The notes beneath the pieces are model-generated. The model was not told where the DNA came from. It saw only the letters and a program-made list of their open reading frames with translations, and did not search any database. A DNA stretch of 64,000 nucleotides from Companilactobacillus versmoldensis DSM 14857 = KCTC 3814 (lineage in GTDB: Bacteria > Bacillota > Bacilli > Lactobacillales > Lactobacillaceae), in assembly GCF_001434295.1 (NCBI RefSeq), contig NZ_AZFA01000002.1, positions 62,001-126,000 on the forward strand. The letters are read 5' to 3'. The position numbers and the translations under genes are program-made. Shown here one piece after another: positions 44,329 to 53,193 of the stretch; position 1 is the first letter of the stretch; every line of letters starts with the position of its first letter.

Positions 44329-45654
44329 GGCTGGAATTCGTTTAGCCCCTTTGAACATGGCTTCTTGATAGATCTTGGCGATTGTTTTCTCGTAGTCTTG
44401 ATTGGCGACCCCGATGACGATCTTAATATCGCCACCTTCTTGGATAACTAAGGGGACATTGATCAAACTATTATCAAGGTAATCTAAAATTTTTCCGGCA
44501 ATGGCTGGATTTTTGCCCAACTTCAAAGAAACAGCGGCGATCAAAGCGATATCTTGATTGACTTCAACTTTGTCTAAGCCACAACTCGTCTGCAGTTTAT
44601 GGACTAACTTATCCAAGCGCGAACTGATCTCACTTTTTTGGAACAAAAAGCTAAATGAATCATTCCCGGAAGGTACATAATTGACGCTAATATGGAATTT
44701 TTGCAATAGGGATAAAACTTTTTGCAAAACTTCAATGTGTTTGCTTAATTGATATTTTCTAATTGTAATGACAGTATAATTTTTCTTACCGGCAATACCA
44801 GTGATGATCTGGTCAGACAACATATGACTTTGCGCATCGACCACTAGTGTGCCACCCTCTTCAGGATGATTCGTATTCAATATTTTTGTTGGGATATGAC
44901 TTTTACGAACTGGTTGAATGGCCTCTTCCTGAAAGACGCCAATACCCATATATGACAGTTCTTGCAGTTCATCATAAGTTAAAACATCGATCTTCTTGGA
45001 TTCACTGACGATCCGGGGATCAGCCATCAAAATACCTGAGACATCTGTCCAATTTTCATAAAGATCTGCTAACAGTAATTTAGAAACGATCGAACCAGTG
45101 ATATCACTACCACCACGAGGCATCAGATGAATGTTGCCTTTTTTATCTGCACCATAAAATCCTGGAATGACCACTCGTTGATAACGGGCAAAAACGTTAT
45201 TGAGCAGACTGTTTGATTTGCGGTAATCGAGTTCATTTTGGTTGAATATCAAAACATTTTTAGGATCGATGAATTGATAATCCAAGTAACTGGCCATCAA
45301 CTTACCTGTTAAGTACTCTCCACGGGAAACTAAATAGTCGTGTGAACAAGTTGAAATTTTGTTTTTGATCTCTTGAAGACCTTTTTCAATCTTGACGTTA
45401 AGATGCAAGTCGTCTCGTATCTTAAGAATGCGGGCACTCACGTGCCCGAAAAGTTGTTGGAAGTCTGTACCATTTTTGACCGCTTCTTCAATTTGAATCA
45501 ACATGTCAGTCACTTTGACTGGTTCGATAGAACTCTTCCCAGCTGCACTGACAACGACAACTTTTCGTTCTGGATCACTTTCAATGATCCGCTTTACCTT
45601 TTTGAATTGATCAGCGTCAGAAACAGAACTGCCACCAAATTTTGCTACTTTCAT
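44326..45654 (-). CDS. Aspartokinase
   Basis: A 442-residue kinase that phosphorylates L-aspartate, the first step towards threonine, methionine and lysine. The N-terminal KVAKFGGSSVSDADQFKKV and the SRGEYLTGKLMASYL and GGSDITGSIVSKLL motifs are those of the family; two ACT domains at the C-terminus (about 300-440) should bind feedback effectors. It is translationally coupled to the homoserine dehydrogenase gene by TAATG, and the shared operon suggests threonine as effector (inference). Confidence 0.93.
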   Translation of the reverse strand: MKVAKFGGSSVSDADQFKKVKRIIESDPERKVVVVSAAGKSSIEPVKVTDMLIQIEEAVKNGTDFQQLFGHVSARILKIRDDLHLNVKIEKGLQEIKNKISTCSHDYLVSRGEYLTGKLMASYLDYQFIDPKNVLIFNQNELDYRKSNSLLNNVFARYQRVVIPGFYGADKKGNIHLMPRGGSDITGSIVSKLLLADLYENWTDVSGILMADPRIVSESKKIDVLTYDELQELSYMGIGVFQEEAIQPVRKSHIPTKILNTNHPEEGGTLVVDAQSHMLSDQIITGIAGKKNYTVITIRKYQLSKHIEVLQKVLSLLQKFHISVNYVPSGNDSFSFLFQKSEISSRLDKLVHKLQTSCGLDKVEVNQDIALIAAVSLKLGKNPAIAGKILDYLDNSLINVPLVIQEGGDIKIVIGVANQDYEKTIAKIYQEAMFKGAKRIPA

Positions 45655-46865
45655 TATGCGACGGCCTCCTGCTTTGATAAATGACTATCTGAACTCTTGA
45701 TTTTGTCTTGCGGCAAACTTGCCATAAAGGCCGAATCATCATCTTTTAAAATCACTTGCATGATTTGATGCATCTTTCCAACAGGAATTTGATGGATCAA
45801 ATAGTAGTTACCTTCTTTAGTCGGCGAGTATTCTTTCAATAATGAACCAACATCAGCATTAGCTCTAACCAGATAATCGGCTTTTGTCATCTCAGAACTA
45901 TAGATCATCTTCTTATCAAAATTGCGTTTCAAATGATCCTTATCTTCTTTGATATCAAGGATATCTTGAATAACAGCATTAGCAGTTGGTAACATCCCTG
46001 CTCCTTGGCCAAAGAAATCTAATTTGCCAATTGTCTCTCCGTTTAAAGAGATCAAATTGTAGTTGTCTGGTGTATTTGCTTCCAACGAATGGTGGGCAAA
46101 CAATGTTGGTTCAACCACATAATCGAACTTGTTGTCAGCTTGATGAGTCCGTCCAATGAGTTTAACAGCATAACCGTGTTGCGAGAAGAAATCGACATCT
46201 TCTAAAGTAATGTTGCGAATTCCGAAAATAGGTAGTTTTTTGCGATCTTGAAGATTAATATTGTAAGCAATATCAGCACTGATGCAAAGCTTATTAGCAA
46301 CATCAATACCATCGATATCAGCACTGGGGTCAGCCTCTGCATAACCAAGCTTTTGCGCTTCAGCTAGGACTTCATCGAATGACTCTTCATTGCGACTCAT
46401 TTGATCCAAAATGAAATTGCTTGTTCCATTGAAGATCCCGGAGATCGTATTGACAGTGTCGATCCGTAAAGCTTTCTCTAGGCCTTGGATCCAAGGGATA
46501 CCGCCACCAACGGAAGCCTCAAAATAAAATTTGACGCCATGCTTATTAGCAGCGTCACTGAATTGTTTCAAATAAATAGCAATCACAGCCTTATTAGCTG
46601 TAATGACATGTTTTCCATGTTCCAAAGCCTTGAGAATATATTGATGAGCTGGTTCGATACCACCCAGAGCCTCGACGACGATATCTGTTTCTTGATCATT
46701 GACGATTTCATCGATACTATCTGTCATTTCTTTTAAAACCCGTGGCTTATTCTTTCTGACCAAGATATGGCTAACAGAAAGGTTTTGGGTTTGTACATTG
46801 GCCTTCTTAACTATTTCATAGACACCTTTTCCAACTGTGCCAAATCCTAAAATTGCAATTTTCAT
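45654..46865 (-). CDS. hom: Homoserine dehydrogenase
   Basis: A 403-residue enzyme that reduces aspartate semialdehyde to homoserine with NAD(P)H. AILGFGTVGKGVYEIVKK is the nucleotide-binding loop, and GGIPWIQGLEKALRIDTVNTISGIFNGTSNFILDQM with GYAEADPSADIDGIDVANKL carries the substrate-binding and catalytic residues. The C-terminal ACT region of classical Hom is shorter here. It is transcribed divergently from thrC, 110 bp away, with GGAGGTAAAACCT before the ATG. Confidence 0.95.
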   Translation of the reverse strand: MKIAILGFGTVGKGVYEIVKKANVQTQNLSVSHILVRKNKPRVLKEMTDSIDEIVNDQETDIVVEALGGIEPAHQYILKALEHGKHVITANKAVIAIYLKQFSDAANKHGVKFYFEASVGGGIPWIQGLEKALRIDTVNTISGIFNGTSNFILDQMSRNEESFDEVLAEAQKLGYAEADPSADIDGIDVANKLCISADIAYNINLQDRKKLPIFGIRNITLEDVDFFSQHGYAVKLIGRTHQADNKFDYVVEPTLFAHHSLEANTPDNYNLISLNGETIGKLDFFGQGAGMLPTANAVIQDILDIKEDKDHLKRNFDKKMIYSSEMTKADYLVRANADVGSLLKEYSPTKEGNYYLIHQIPVGKMHQIMQVILKDDDSAFMASLPQDKIKSSDSHLSKQEAVA

Positions 46866-46904
46866 AGGTTTTACCTCCTGTTATCCTTTTCTTGTGTTCA
46901 TGAT

Positions 46905-46942
46905 TGGTAAACACTTGTTTTTGAATTAAAAACAGGTTACCA
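46905..46942. promoter_or_regulatory. Dyad shared by the divergent threonine operons
   Basis: Inverted repeat with arms TGGTAAAC-ACTTGTTTTT and AAAAACAG-GTTACCA around GAATT. A thrC promoter candidate, TTGAAT (46921-46926) and TATAGA (46943-46948) with 16 nt between, overlaps it. Its central place between hom and thrC suggests an operator for a common regulator. Confidence 0.5.
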
Positions 46943-46975
46943 TATAGATATTCGAAATGCAAGGAGTTATAACTC

Positions 46976-48463
46976 ATGAATAAAAACTATACAAGTACTC
47001 GAGATAATCAAATACAAATTTCAGCGAAGGACGCCATCCGAAAAGGATTTGCAGACGACGGTGGCCTTTTTGTTTACCCTGAATTAGCCAAGTTAAAAAT
47101 CAATCTGAACGAATTAAAAGATCTCAATTATTCGCAAATTGCTCAAAAAGTCTTAGCCACATTATTGCCAGACTTCACAGAAGCAGAAATCAAAAATTCT
47201 GTTCAGAATGCCTATCAAAATAGTTTTGACACCACCAACATAACTCCAGTTGTTAACGTCGATAATTTTCACGTCTTGGAATTATTCCATGGACCAACTA
47301 GAGCCTTCAAAGACGTTGGACTACAGATGCTTCCCCAATTGATGAAACACGTTTTAAAAGATGACAACAAAGTCATGATCTTGACAGCAACTAGTGGTGA
47401 CACTGGTAAAGCTGCTCTTGAAGGTTTCAAGAATCTTCCTAATATGGGTATCACTGTCTTTTATCCTCACAACGGTGTCAGTGAAGTCCAGAAGTTACAG
47501 ATGCAAACAACTAACGGTAACAACACTGAGATCACCGCGATCGAGGGAAATTTTGATCAAGCACAAACTAACGTCAAGAAAATCTTCAACAATCAAACAT
47601 TATTAGCAAATATTGGTAAAAAAATCAGCCTATCCAGTGCTAATTCCATCAACATTGGCCGGCTGATCCCGCAATTAGTTTATTATTTTTCTTCCTATGT
47701 ACAGTTATGGAAAAAAGGTGACATCAAATTTGGCGACAAAGTAAATTTCACGGTTCCAACTGGTAACTTTGGCGATGTCCTAGCTGGCTATTATGCTAAG
47801 CAATTGGGCCTGCCTGTAAACAAATTTGTTGTCGCCAGCAACGAAAACAACGTCTTAACGAAATTTTTCAACAGTGGCATATATAACCGAAATCTTCCAT
47901 TTATGCAGACTGTGGCTCCAAGTATGGATATCCAAATTTCCAGTAATTTTGAACGTTTGCTCTATTATAAGAGTGGCGAAGATACAGACTATGTTCAATC
48001 ATTGATGAATGATTTGGAAACTAGTGGGCAATATCAAGTTTCTGATGAACTGTTAGATAGTATTAAGCAGGACTTCTATTGTGGCTTTAGTACTGATCAA
48101 GAGGTCAGAGAAGCTATCCAATCTGTTTATCAAAAAACTGGTTATTTGATGGACCCACACACGGCTGTCGGTTATAAAGTCATGCGTGACTATCAAAAAC
48201 TAGATGACACTCCAATGGTCTTGTTGAGTACAGCCAGTCCATATAAATTTGCTAATGTCGTAGCTGAAGCAATTTTTGATGATGTTCCTGATAATAGCCA
48301 ACAGATCATGGATAAGATCTCTAGAGAAACGGAAATTCCAATCCCCGAAAATCTCAAAAACGTTTGGCACTTACCTGTCTTACACGATGATGTGATCCAA
48401 CCCGGCCAAATGGCAAAATATGTTGAATCAAAAGTTACGGAGGAGTTTTATGATAAGAATTAA
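46976..48463 (+). CDS. thrC: Threonine synthase
   Basis: A 495-residue PLP enzyme that makes threonine from O-phosphohomoserine. The PLP lysine is Lys112 in HGPTRAFKDVGLQM, and the phosphate-binding loop is TATSGDTGKAAL. The length fits the long type of threonine synthase that begins with TRDNQIQISAKDAIRKGFADDGGLFV. AAGGAG precedes the ATG. The gene overlaps thrB by 14 nt. Confidence 0.96.
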   Translation: MNKNYTSTRDNQIQISAKDAIRKGFADDGGLFVYPELAKLKINLNELKDLNYSQIAQKVLATLLPDFTEAEIKNSVQNAYQNSFDTTNITPVVNVDNFHVLELFHGPTRAFKDVGLQMLPQLMKHVLKDDNKVMILTATSGDTGKAALEGFKNLPNMGITVFYPHNGVSEVQKLQMQTTNGNNTEITAIEGNFDQAQTNVKKIFNNQTLLANIGKKISLSSANSINIGRLIPQLVYYFSSYVQLWKKGDIKFGDKVNFTVPTGNFGDVLAGYYAKQLGLPVNKFVVASNENNVLTKFFNSGIYNRNLPFMQTVAPSMDIQISSNFERLLYYKSGEDTDYVQSLMNDLETSGQYQVSDELLDSIKQDFYCGFSTDQEVREAIQSVYQKTGYLMDPHTAVGYKVMRDYQKLDDTPMVLLSTASPYKFANVVAEAIFDDVPDNSQQIMDKISRETEIPIPENLKNVWHLPVLHDDVIQPGQMAKYVESKVTEEFYDKN

Positions 48464-49331
48464 AGTCCCGGCTACAAGTGCCAATATCGGGGTCGGTTTT
48501 GACTGCATGGGCCTGGCAGTCTCCCTATATTCATCAGTCGACTTTGAAGAATCTAATCGACGGTTGGAAATTTATGGCTGCCCAAAAAACTTTCGTAATG
48601 AGAATAATTTGATCTATCAAGCATTTGTAAAATGTTGTAACTTCTTGAACCAATCTATTCCAAATTTAAAAATCACTATCGAAAATAACATCCCACTTTC
48701 AAGAGGCCTAGGCAGTTCGGCTTTTTGCATCGTGGCTGGTCTTAAAGGTGCCAACGACTGGTTTGATGCCCCTTTAAGCAATGATCAGTTGTTAGAATTA
48801 GCCACAGAGATCGAAGGTCATCCTGATAACGTTGCTCCAGCCATTTTTGGACAATTGAACGTTTCCTTTACTGATGAAAATTCTGACGTTCAAACCGTTC
48901 ATTACAACGTTGATGGCTCTTTACAATTTGTCTGTTTGATCCCTGACTACCCAGTCAGTACGGATCAAGCACGAAACATTCTGCCTAAAGAGATGTCTTA
49001 TCCGACAGCGGTTTATCAAGTTGGCCATGCGATAGCCTTGTCCAAAGCTTTGGTCGATGGCAATTTGAAACTGATCAAGCACAGTATCATCGATCAAATG
49101 CATGAACCATATCGAAAAAAATTGATCCCTGATTATGACAAAGCTAAAGGTATTTGCCAACAAGCTAATGGTACAATGTATATCAGCGGCAGTGGCTCAA
49201 CTATGATGGCCATTGTAAAAACTCAAAAAGATGCTGAAAAAATCATCCAGCAAACAAAAACAAGCTTTCCTAATTGGCAAGCTTATCACCTGCACATTGA
49301 TGCTAAGGGAGCAACGAGCGAGGTAATTTAA
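48450..49331 (+). CDS. thrB: Homoserine kinase
   Basis: A 293-residue GHMP-family kinase that phosphorylates homoserine with ATP. KVPATSANIGVGFDCMG at the start, the phosphate loop PLSRGLGSSAFCIVAGL and the final motif MYISGSGSTMMAIV are clear. The ATG at 48450 follows GGAGGAG and lies within the end of thrC, giving translational coupling. Confidence 0.95.
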   Translation: MIRIKVPATSANIGVGFDCMGLAVSLYSSVDFEESNRRLEIYGCPKNFRNENNLIYQAFVKCCNFLNQSIPNLKITIENNIPLSRGLGSSAFCIVAGLKGANDWFDAPLSNDQLLELATEIEGHPDNVAPAIFGQLNVSFTDENSDVQTVHYNVDGSLQFVCLIPDYPVSTDQARNILPKEMSYPTAVYQVGHAIALSKALVDGNLKLIKHSIIDQMHEPYRKKLIPDYDKAKGICQQANGTMYISGSGSTMMAIVKTQKDAEKIIQQTKTSFPNWQAYHLHIDAKGATSEVI

Positions 49332-49332
49332 A

Positions 49333-49767
49333 GTGGAAAAATACTATATTGTTGATGGCTCAATTTTGCCTGAGTCATTTGATAAGGTCATTAAAGCCCG
49401 AAAGTTAATTGAAAGTGGCAAAATACATCAAGTCAGCGAAGCTGTTAAAAAAGTTGGTATCAGTCGGGGGACTTATTACAAATATAAAGACCTAGTCTTC
49501 CTACCTGAAGAAAACATGACGACGCGCAAAGCTTTGATTTCATTAATGCTAGAACATGAGCAAGGCTTATTATCGAAAGTGCTAGTCTTGTTATCTGATT
49601 CCAATGCTAGCGTCTTGACCATCAATCAAAATATCCCCATCCACGACTTAGCTAGTGTAGTGATTTCTTTTGATATCAGTAATCTCACTGGCACGATCGA
49701 TGAACTGCTCGACAAATTAAATCATTTTGAAGGCATCAGTGGTGTCCAACTGATCTCGATCGAATAA
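49333..49767 (+). CDS. ACT-domain regulatory protein (UPF0735/PheB type)
   Basis: A 144-residue protein with an N-terminal part that may hold a helix-turn-helix (VSEAVKKVGISRGTYYKYKD at about 36-55) and a C-terminal ACT domain (ALISLMLEHEQGLLSKVLVLLSD onward) that binds amino acids. Proteins of this type (UPF0735, PheB) sit beside hom-thrC-thrB genes in many Firmicutes. The GTG start is one base after the thrB stop. It could sense threonine or another amino acid and act on the shared dyad upstream of thrC; that link is inference. Confidence 0.87.
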   Translation: MEKYYIVDGSILPESFDKVIKARKLIESGKIHQVSEAVKKVGISRGTYYKYKDLVFLPEENMTTRKALISLMLEHEQGLLSKVLVLLSDSNASVLTINQNIPIHDLASVVISFDISNLTGTIDELLDKLNHFEGISGVQLISIE

Positions 49768-49770
49768 AAT

Positions 49771-49816
49771 AAAAGGTAAGTATCCCAAGCTTCGAAGCTT
49801 GGGATACTTACCTTTT
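49771..49816. terminator. Perfect 46-bp palindromic terminator
   Basis: Two perfect 23-bp arms meet at CTTC|GAAG with no spare loop; outer pairs AAAAGGTAAG/CTTACCTTTT. T5 follows on the plus strand and A-rich sequence precedes on the left. It ends the thr operon and can serve the 50-aa gene on the minus strand. Confidence 0.92.
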
Positions 49817-49861
49817 TGTTTTCCTACTAATATTGCATGTATCTTTATCATAATTTTATGG

Positions 49862-50014
49862 TTATTTGGGCCAAGCAATATACATTGCTAAGATAACACC
49901 GAACATCCCCACTCCATAACAAATTCGTGAGACTGAACTACTTTTAATATGGGTCCCTGAAACTAGAAAAACTAGTCCAACCAAAAATGCTACGATCATG
50001 AAAATGAAATCCAT
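49862..50014 (-). CDS. Small 50-residue two-helix membrane protein
   Basis: A short frame starting MDFIFMIVAFLVGLVFLVSG and ending MYIAWPK, with two predicted helices (about 3-20 and 32-47) joined by a polar loop THIKSSSVSR. GGAGG lies 6 nt before the ATG at 50014, and the thr terminator behind it can end its transcript. No family is recognised. It is divergent from the antiporter gene at 50160, about 145 bp away. Confidence 0.7.
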   Translation of the reverse strand: MDFIFMIVAFLVGLVFLVSGTHIKSSSVSRICYGVGMFGVILAMYIAWPK

Positions 50015-50106
50015 TCGATGCCTCCATTCTGTATCCAGTTAATAGAGTAACTTTAACGGATAAATGTGACATTTGTTTGAATATCATATGTATTTTTAAT
50101 GTTTGT

Positions 50107-50135
50107 TTGGTTATTTCTCTAAATTGAGATATTAT
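50107..50135 (+). promoter_or_regulatory. Promoter of the CPA2 antiporter gene
   Basis: TTGGTT (50107-50112), a 17-nt spacer and TATTAT (50130-50135), 24 bp before the ATG. Confidence 0.6.
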
Positions 50136-50159
50136 TAACTTGATTTGGGGGAGATATAA

Positions 50160-51323
50160 ATGGCTCAATTTTCGTTATTAATTACTTTATTCGTGGCGTT
50201 AGCTACGCCATTGATCCTTGGACGTTTAAATATTCAACGAATCCCCAGCGCAGTTTCAGAGATCGTTATGGGTATTATTATCGGCCAAACTGGATTCAAT
50301 ATTGTACAACCAGATATGACTTTAAAATATCTGGCCAATTTAGGTGTTATCATGCTGATTTTTCTTGGAGGAATGGAAATAAACTTTTCACTCTTCAAAC
50401 CAAAAGAAGTAAAATCCAAAGATGCACCACCGTTATTGATGGCAACGTTTGGATTTATCTCAATACTGATTTTGTCACTGATTTTAAGTGCAATTCTCTA
50501 TTTCACTGGGATATTTGATAACTTTATCTTAGCAACAATCTTATTCTGTACGATTGCCATGGGTGTCCTGATATCCCTGCTGAAGGAATCGGGACTGCTT
50601 GATCGCGAATATGGTCAAACGATATTGTTGACGGCTGTCTTAGGAGAATTTATTCCCTTATTGGCTTTAACAATTTATTCAGCTATCCAACAAAAAAATT
50701 ATATTTCAGCCTTTGGACTACCGGTGATCTTCCTGATAGCGATCATCCTCTTGCAACGGTTCAAACAAGTCTTTCATTTCTTTGATGAAATCGATAAGTC
50801 CACCACTCAATTGGACATTCGACTAGCTTTCTTCTTGATTTTTGTCTTAGTCACCTTTGCCGAACAAATCGGTGCCGAAAGCATCTTAGGAGCTTTCTTA
50901 GCTGGTGCGGTCATGAAACTGCTGCAACCAAAGGAAGAAACACAAGAAAGATTGACTTCGATGGGTTACGGTTTTTTCATCCCGATTTTCTTCATCGTTA
51001 CTGGGGTAAATCTTAACCTGCGAACCTTATTTGCTGATCCTAAAGCATTAGTGCTGATCCCAGTATTTTTGATAGCCTTTTTCCTTTCCAAAGCCGTCAT
51101 CTACTTTGTCTTCAAACCACGCTTTGGCAAACGTCTAGCAACTGCCGCAACAGTCTTGACTGCCACGACCATCACTTTAGTCCTACCAATTTTGGAAGTT
51201 GGTAAAAGTCTAAAATTGGTCAATACAACTCAGTCAGGTGCGATCACCTTAGCAGCTATCATCACTTGCTTAGTTTGCCCAACGGTATTTAATAAAATTT
51301 TAGACAGCAAACGAGCTTCATAG
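50160..51323 (+). CDS. CPA2-family Na+/H+ or K+/H+ antiporter
   Basis: A 387-residue membrane protein with about 12 helices, of the Kef/NapA type. RIPSAVSEIVMGIIIGQTGFNIV, the third-helix LANLGVIMLIFLGGMEINF and LGEFIPLLALTIY, and the later FAEQIGAESILGAFLAGAVMKL fit the family. The C-terminal TrkA-N domain of KefB/C is missing, so it is nearer to NapA-type sodium/proton antiporters; the ion is not certain. GGGGGAGATATAA precedes the ATG. Confidence 0.88.
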   Translation: MAQFSLLITLFVALATPLILGRLNIQRIPSAVSEIVMGIIIGQTGFNIVQPDMTLKYLANLGVIMLIFLGGMEINFSLFKPKEVKSKDAPPLLMATFGFISILILSLILSAILYFTGIFDNFILATILFCTIAMGVLISLLKESGLLDREYGQTILLTAVLGEFIPLLALTIYSAIQQKNYISAFGLPVIFLIAIILLQRFKQVFHFFDEIDKSTTQLDIRLAFFLIFVLVTFAEQIGAESILGAFLAGAVMKLLQPKEETQERLTSMGYGFFIPIFFIVTGVNLNLRTLFADPKALVLIPVFLIAFFLSKAVIYFVFKPRFGKRLATAATVLTATTITLVLPILEVGKSLKLVNTTQSGAITLAAIITCLVCPTVFNKILDSKRAS

Positions 51324-51342
51324 ATTGAATAATTTTTGATCG

Positions 51343-51377
51343 TACCGATAACCACCAGTGGTTATCGGTATTTTATT
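51343..51377 (+). terminator. Terminator of the antiporter gene
   Basis: A 12-bp perfect stem TACCGATAACCA with its complement around CCAG, followed by TTTTATTTT. Confidence 0.88.
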
Positions 51378-51392
51378 TTGTCATTAGACGTC

Positions 51393-52040
51393 TTATTTGA
51401 ATAAATGAAAAGGATTTTTAGTTAGTCCTTTATCTAGTGCGACATACAAAAATCTGGCAGCAATCGATTCATATGGATGCCACTTACGGCATTTCTTGAT
51501 GACGCTTTGTTTGTGATAATCTTTTGTCTTATGGATCCAACCATATCCTTGCAGAAAGGCAATATCTTCATATGGCAAAACATCTTCTCGATTCAAGCAG
51601 AAGATCAAATACATTTTTGCCGACCAATCACCGATTCCTTTAACTGTTTTTAAGCCTGCCATGATATCATCATTACTGATATCCGGATATTGATCGAAGT
51701 TGATTTGACCATGTTTCACCGCCTGAGTCAAATTTCGAATATATTGGACTTTCGAATGTGAAATGCCGATACTTAAGATTTCTTGATCAGACAATTTATC
51801 GATACTTTCAATCGTAATGTCAGCTTGGCATAATTTTTTTAAACGATCGTACAGAATATCAGCAACCTTGTTGTTCAACATTTGGCCAATGATCTGACTG
51901 ATCAAAAAGGCATAACCATCACTGATCGGTCGGTATTCGATTGGTCCGACCAACTGAATAGCCTTAGCTAAATGTTTATCGCGTTTTAGTAAATACTTAA
52001 CTTGTGGTGAATCATTATTTAAAAATATTTTTTTAGCCAC
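51393..52040 (-). CDS. DNA-3-methyladenine glycosylase (AlkA type, HhH)
   Basis: A 215-residue base-excision repair glycosylase of the helix-hairpin-helix superfamily. LISQIIGQMLNNKVADILYDRL begins the domain, the hairpin is LKTVKGIGDWSAKMYLIF near residue 140, and the catalytic aspartate is in LPYEDIAFLQG. It removes alkylated bases from DNA. The start is GTG 52040, since AAAGGA lies 6 nt upstream; a TTG at 52058 would include that site. It is a single gene. Confidence 0.87.
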   Translation of the reverse strand: MAKKIFLNNDSPQVKYLLKRDKHLAKAIQLVGPIEYRPISDGYAFLISQIIGQMLNNKVADILYDRLKKLCQADITIESIDKLSDQEILSIGISHSKVQYIRNLTQAVKHGQINFDQYPDISNDDIMAGLKTVKGIGDWSAKMYLIFCLNREDVLPYEDIAFLQGYGWIHKTKDYHKQSVIKKCRKWHPYESIAARFLYVALDKGLTKNPFHLFK

Positions 52041-52098
52041 TGATATTCCTTTTTCCAAGACTGCGTTACACTGAAGGTGTTAGAAAAGTTCGTAATGG

Positions 52099-52113
52099 TG
52101 TATACGATATACA
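52099..52113 (+). promoter_or_regulatory. Candidate GntR operator upstream of the EamA gene
   Basis: TGTATACGATATACA, perfect 6-bp arms around CGA, 35 bp before the EamA ribosome site and start. Related sites lie at 53175-53189 and 53908-53922 on both sides of the GntR gene. Confidence 0.65.
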
Positions 52114-52147
52114 TCATTAGCTATATATTCAAACGGGGTGATGCCTA

Positions 52148-53119
52148 ATGAATGATAAGCTCTACGATCCACAACCATCCGCTATGAAGGCGCGCAACCG
52201 CGGTTACTTGCTTTCCATCGGTAGTCAAATACTTTGGGGCACTGCAGGAAATGTGGCACAATATTTATTCACTAACACCCACATTACCGTCAACTGGATC
52301 ATTAGTTTTCGAATGATGATCGCCGGTTTGATCCTTTTAGCTTTCACTAGTTTGACCCATGGTTTCCACTACACTTTTGCAATTTGGCATGGATTTAAAA
52401 GTTCTATTTCCCTACTAGCGTTCAGTATCCTAGCGATGCTAGGAATCCAATTGACCTATTTTATGACGATCAAATACAGTAATGCCGCGACTGCAACTAT
52501 TTTACAATTTACCTCTCCGGTGATTTTAATTACTTATGTCGCTTTGAAACGTAAAAAAATGCCTTCAATAGTCGAAGGATGGACAGTCGCCTTTGCTGTT
52601 GTCGGAACTATTCTCTTGATCACTCAAGGTGATTTTTCGACATTAAGCGTTCCACTGCCAGCAATCGTCTGGGGCATCTTATTAGCAGTTTCTGATTGTC
52701 TCTATATCCTGATGCCTCTCAAACTACTGCATAATTATGGCACTCTACCGGTAGTCGCTTGGTCATTTTTTGTTGGTGGGTTGATTATGAACTGTATTCA
52801 GCCTATTTGGGTCGGCTTCCCACCAATCAATTGGACCACTTTTTGGATCCTATTCTTCATGGTCGTACCAGCTACTGCCTTTGCCTATTTGATGGAACTA
52901 CAGAGTATCCCACTTTTACCCCCAGTTACCATCTCGTTGCTTCAATCAGGTGAGCCGATTTCAGCAACTCTAATAGCCGTTCTCTTTATGGGTGTAAGTT
53001 TTAACTGGATCGGTACCTTAGGGATCATTTTAGTCATTTCGACTGTCTTTATCCAATCAATTCCATATAGAAAAAAGCAATCATTCAAGTATCACAAACG
53101 TATCCATTTTAAATTATAA
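52148..53119 (+). CDS. EamA/DMT-family transporter
   Basis: A 323-residue membrane protein with ten predicted helices in two EamA repeats (from about 20 and 165). LSIGSQILWGTAGNVAQYLF starts the first repeat, and SNAATATILQFTSPVILI is its typical fourth helix; the second ends with LLQSGEPISATLIAVLFMG. Such proteins export or import metabolites such as amino acids. ATG 52148 follows GGGGTGATG. A GntR regulator of the FCD group lies behind it in convergent orientation and likely controls it through TGTATAC-type sites. Confidence 0.88.
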   Translation: MNDKLYDPQPSAMKARNRGYLLSIGSQILWGTAGNVAQYLFTNTHITVNWIISFRMMIAGLILLAFTSLTHGFHYTFAIWHGFKSSISLLAFSILAMLGIQLTYFMTIKYSNAATATILQFTSPVILITYVALKRKKMPSIVEGWTVAFAVVGTILLITQGDFSTLSVPLPAIVWGILLAVSDCLYILMPLKLLHNYGTLPVVAWSFFVGGLIMNCIQPIWVGFPPINWTTFWILFFMVVPATAFAYLMELQSIPLLPPVTISLLQSGEPISATLIAVLFMGVSFNWIGTLGIILVISTVFIQSIPYRKKQSFKYHKRIHFKL

Positions 53120-53161
53120 AAATAAAGCCGATAGCTTGGTAAATATAGCTATCGGCTTTTC
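53120..53161. terminator. Bidirectional terminator between EamA and GntR genes
   Basis: A 13-bp stem AAAGCCGATAGCT with AGCTATCGGCTTT, with A-rich left flank and T4 on the right. Confidence 0.85.
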
Positions 53162-53174
53162 GGATTTTTCATAC

Positions 53175-53189
53175 TGTATACAATATGCA
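53175..53189. promoter_or_regulatory. Second TGTATAC-type site behind the GntR gene
   Basis: TGTATACAATATGCA, differing from a perfect dyad in one position. It lies just beyond the GntR stop codon, between the convergent genes, which is an uncommon place for an operator. Confidence 0.45.
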
Positions 53190-53193
53190 TTTC

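Noticed and set aside
46866-46975. T-box or riboswitch before hom or thrC
   Set aside because: The intergenic region is only 110 bp and has no T-box sequence or antiterminator; only a dyad is seen.
49944-50168. Minus-strand frame of 74 codons before the antiporter
   Set aside because: It overlaps the better supported 50-aa frame and the antiporter promoter, and has no suitable ribosome site.
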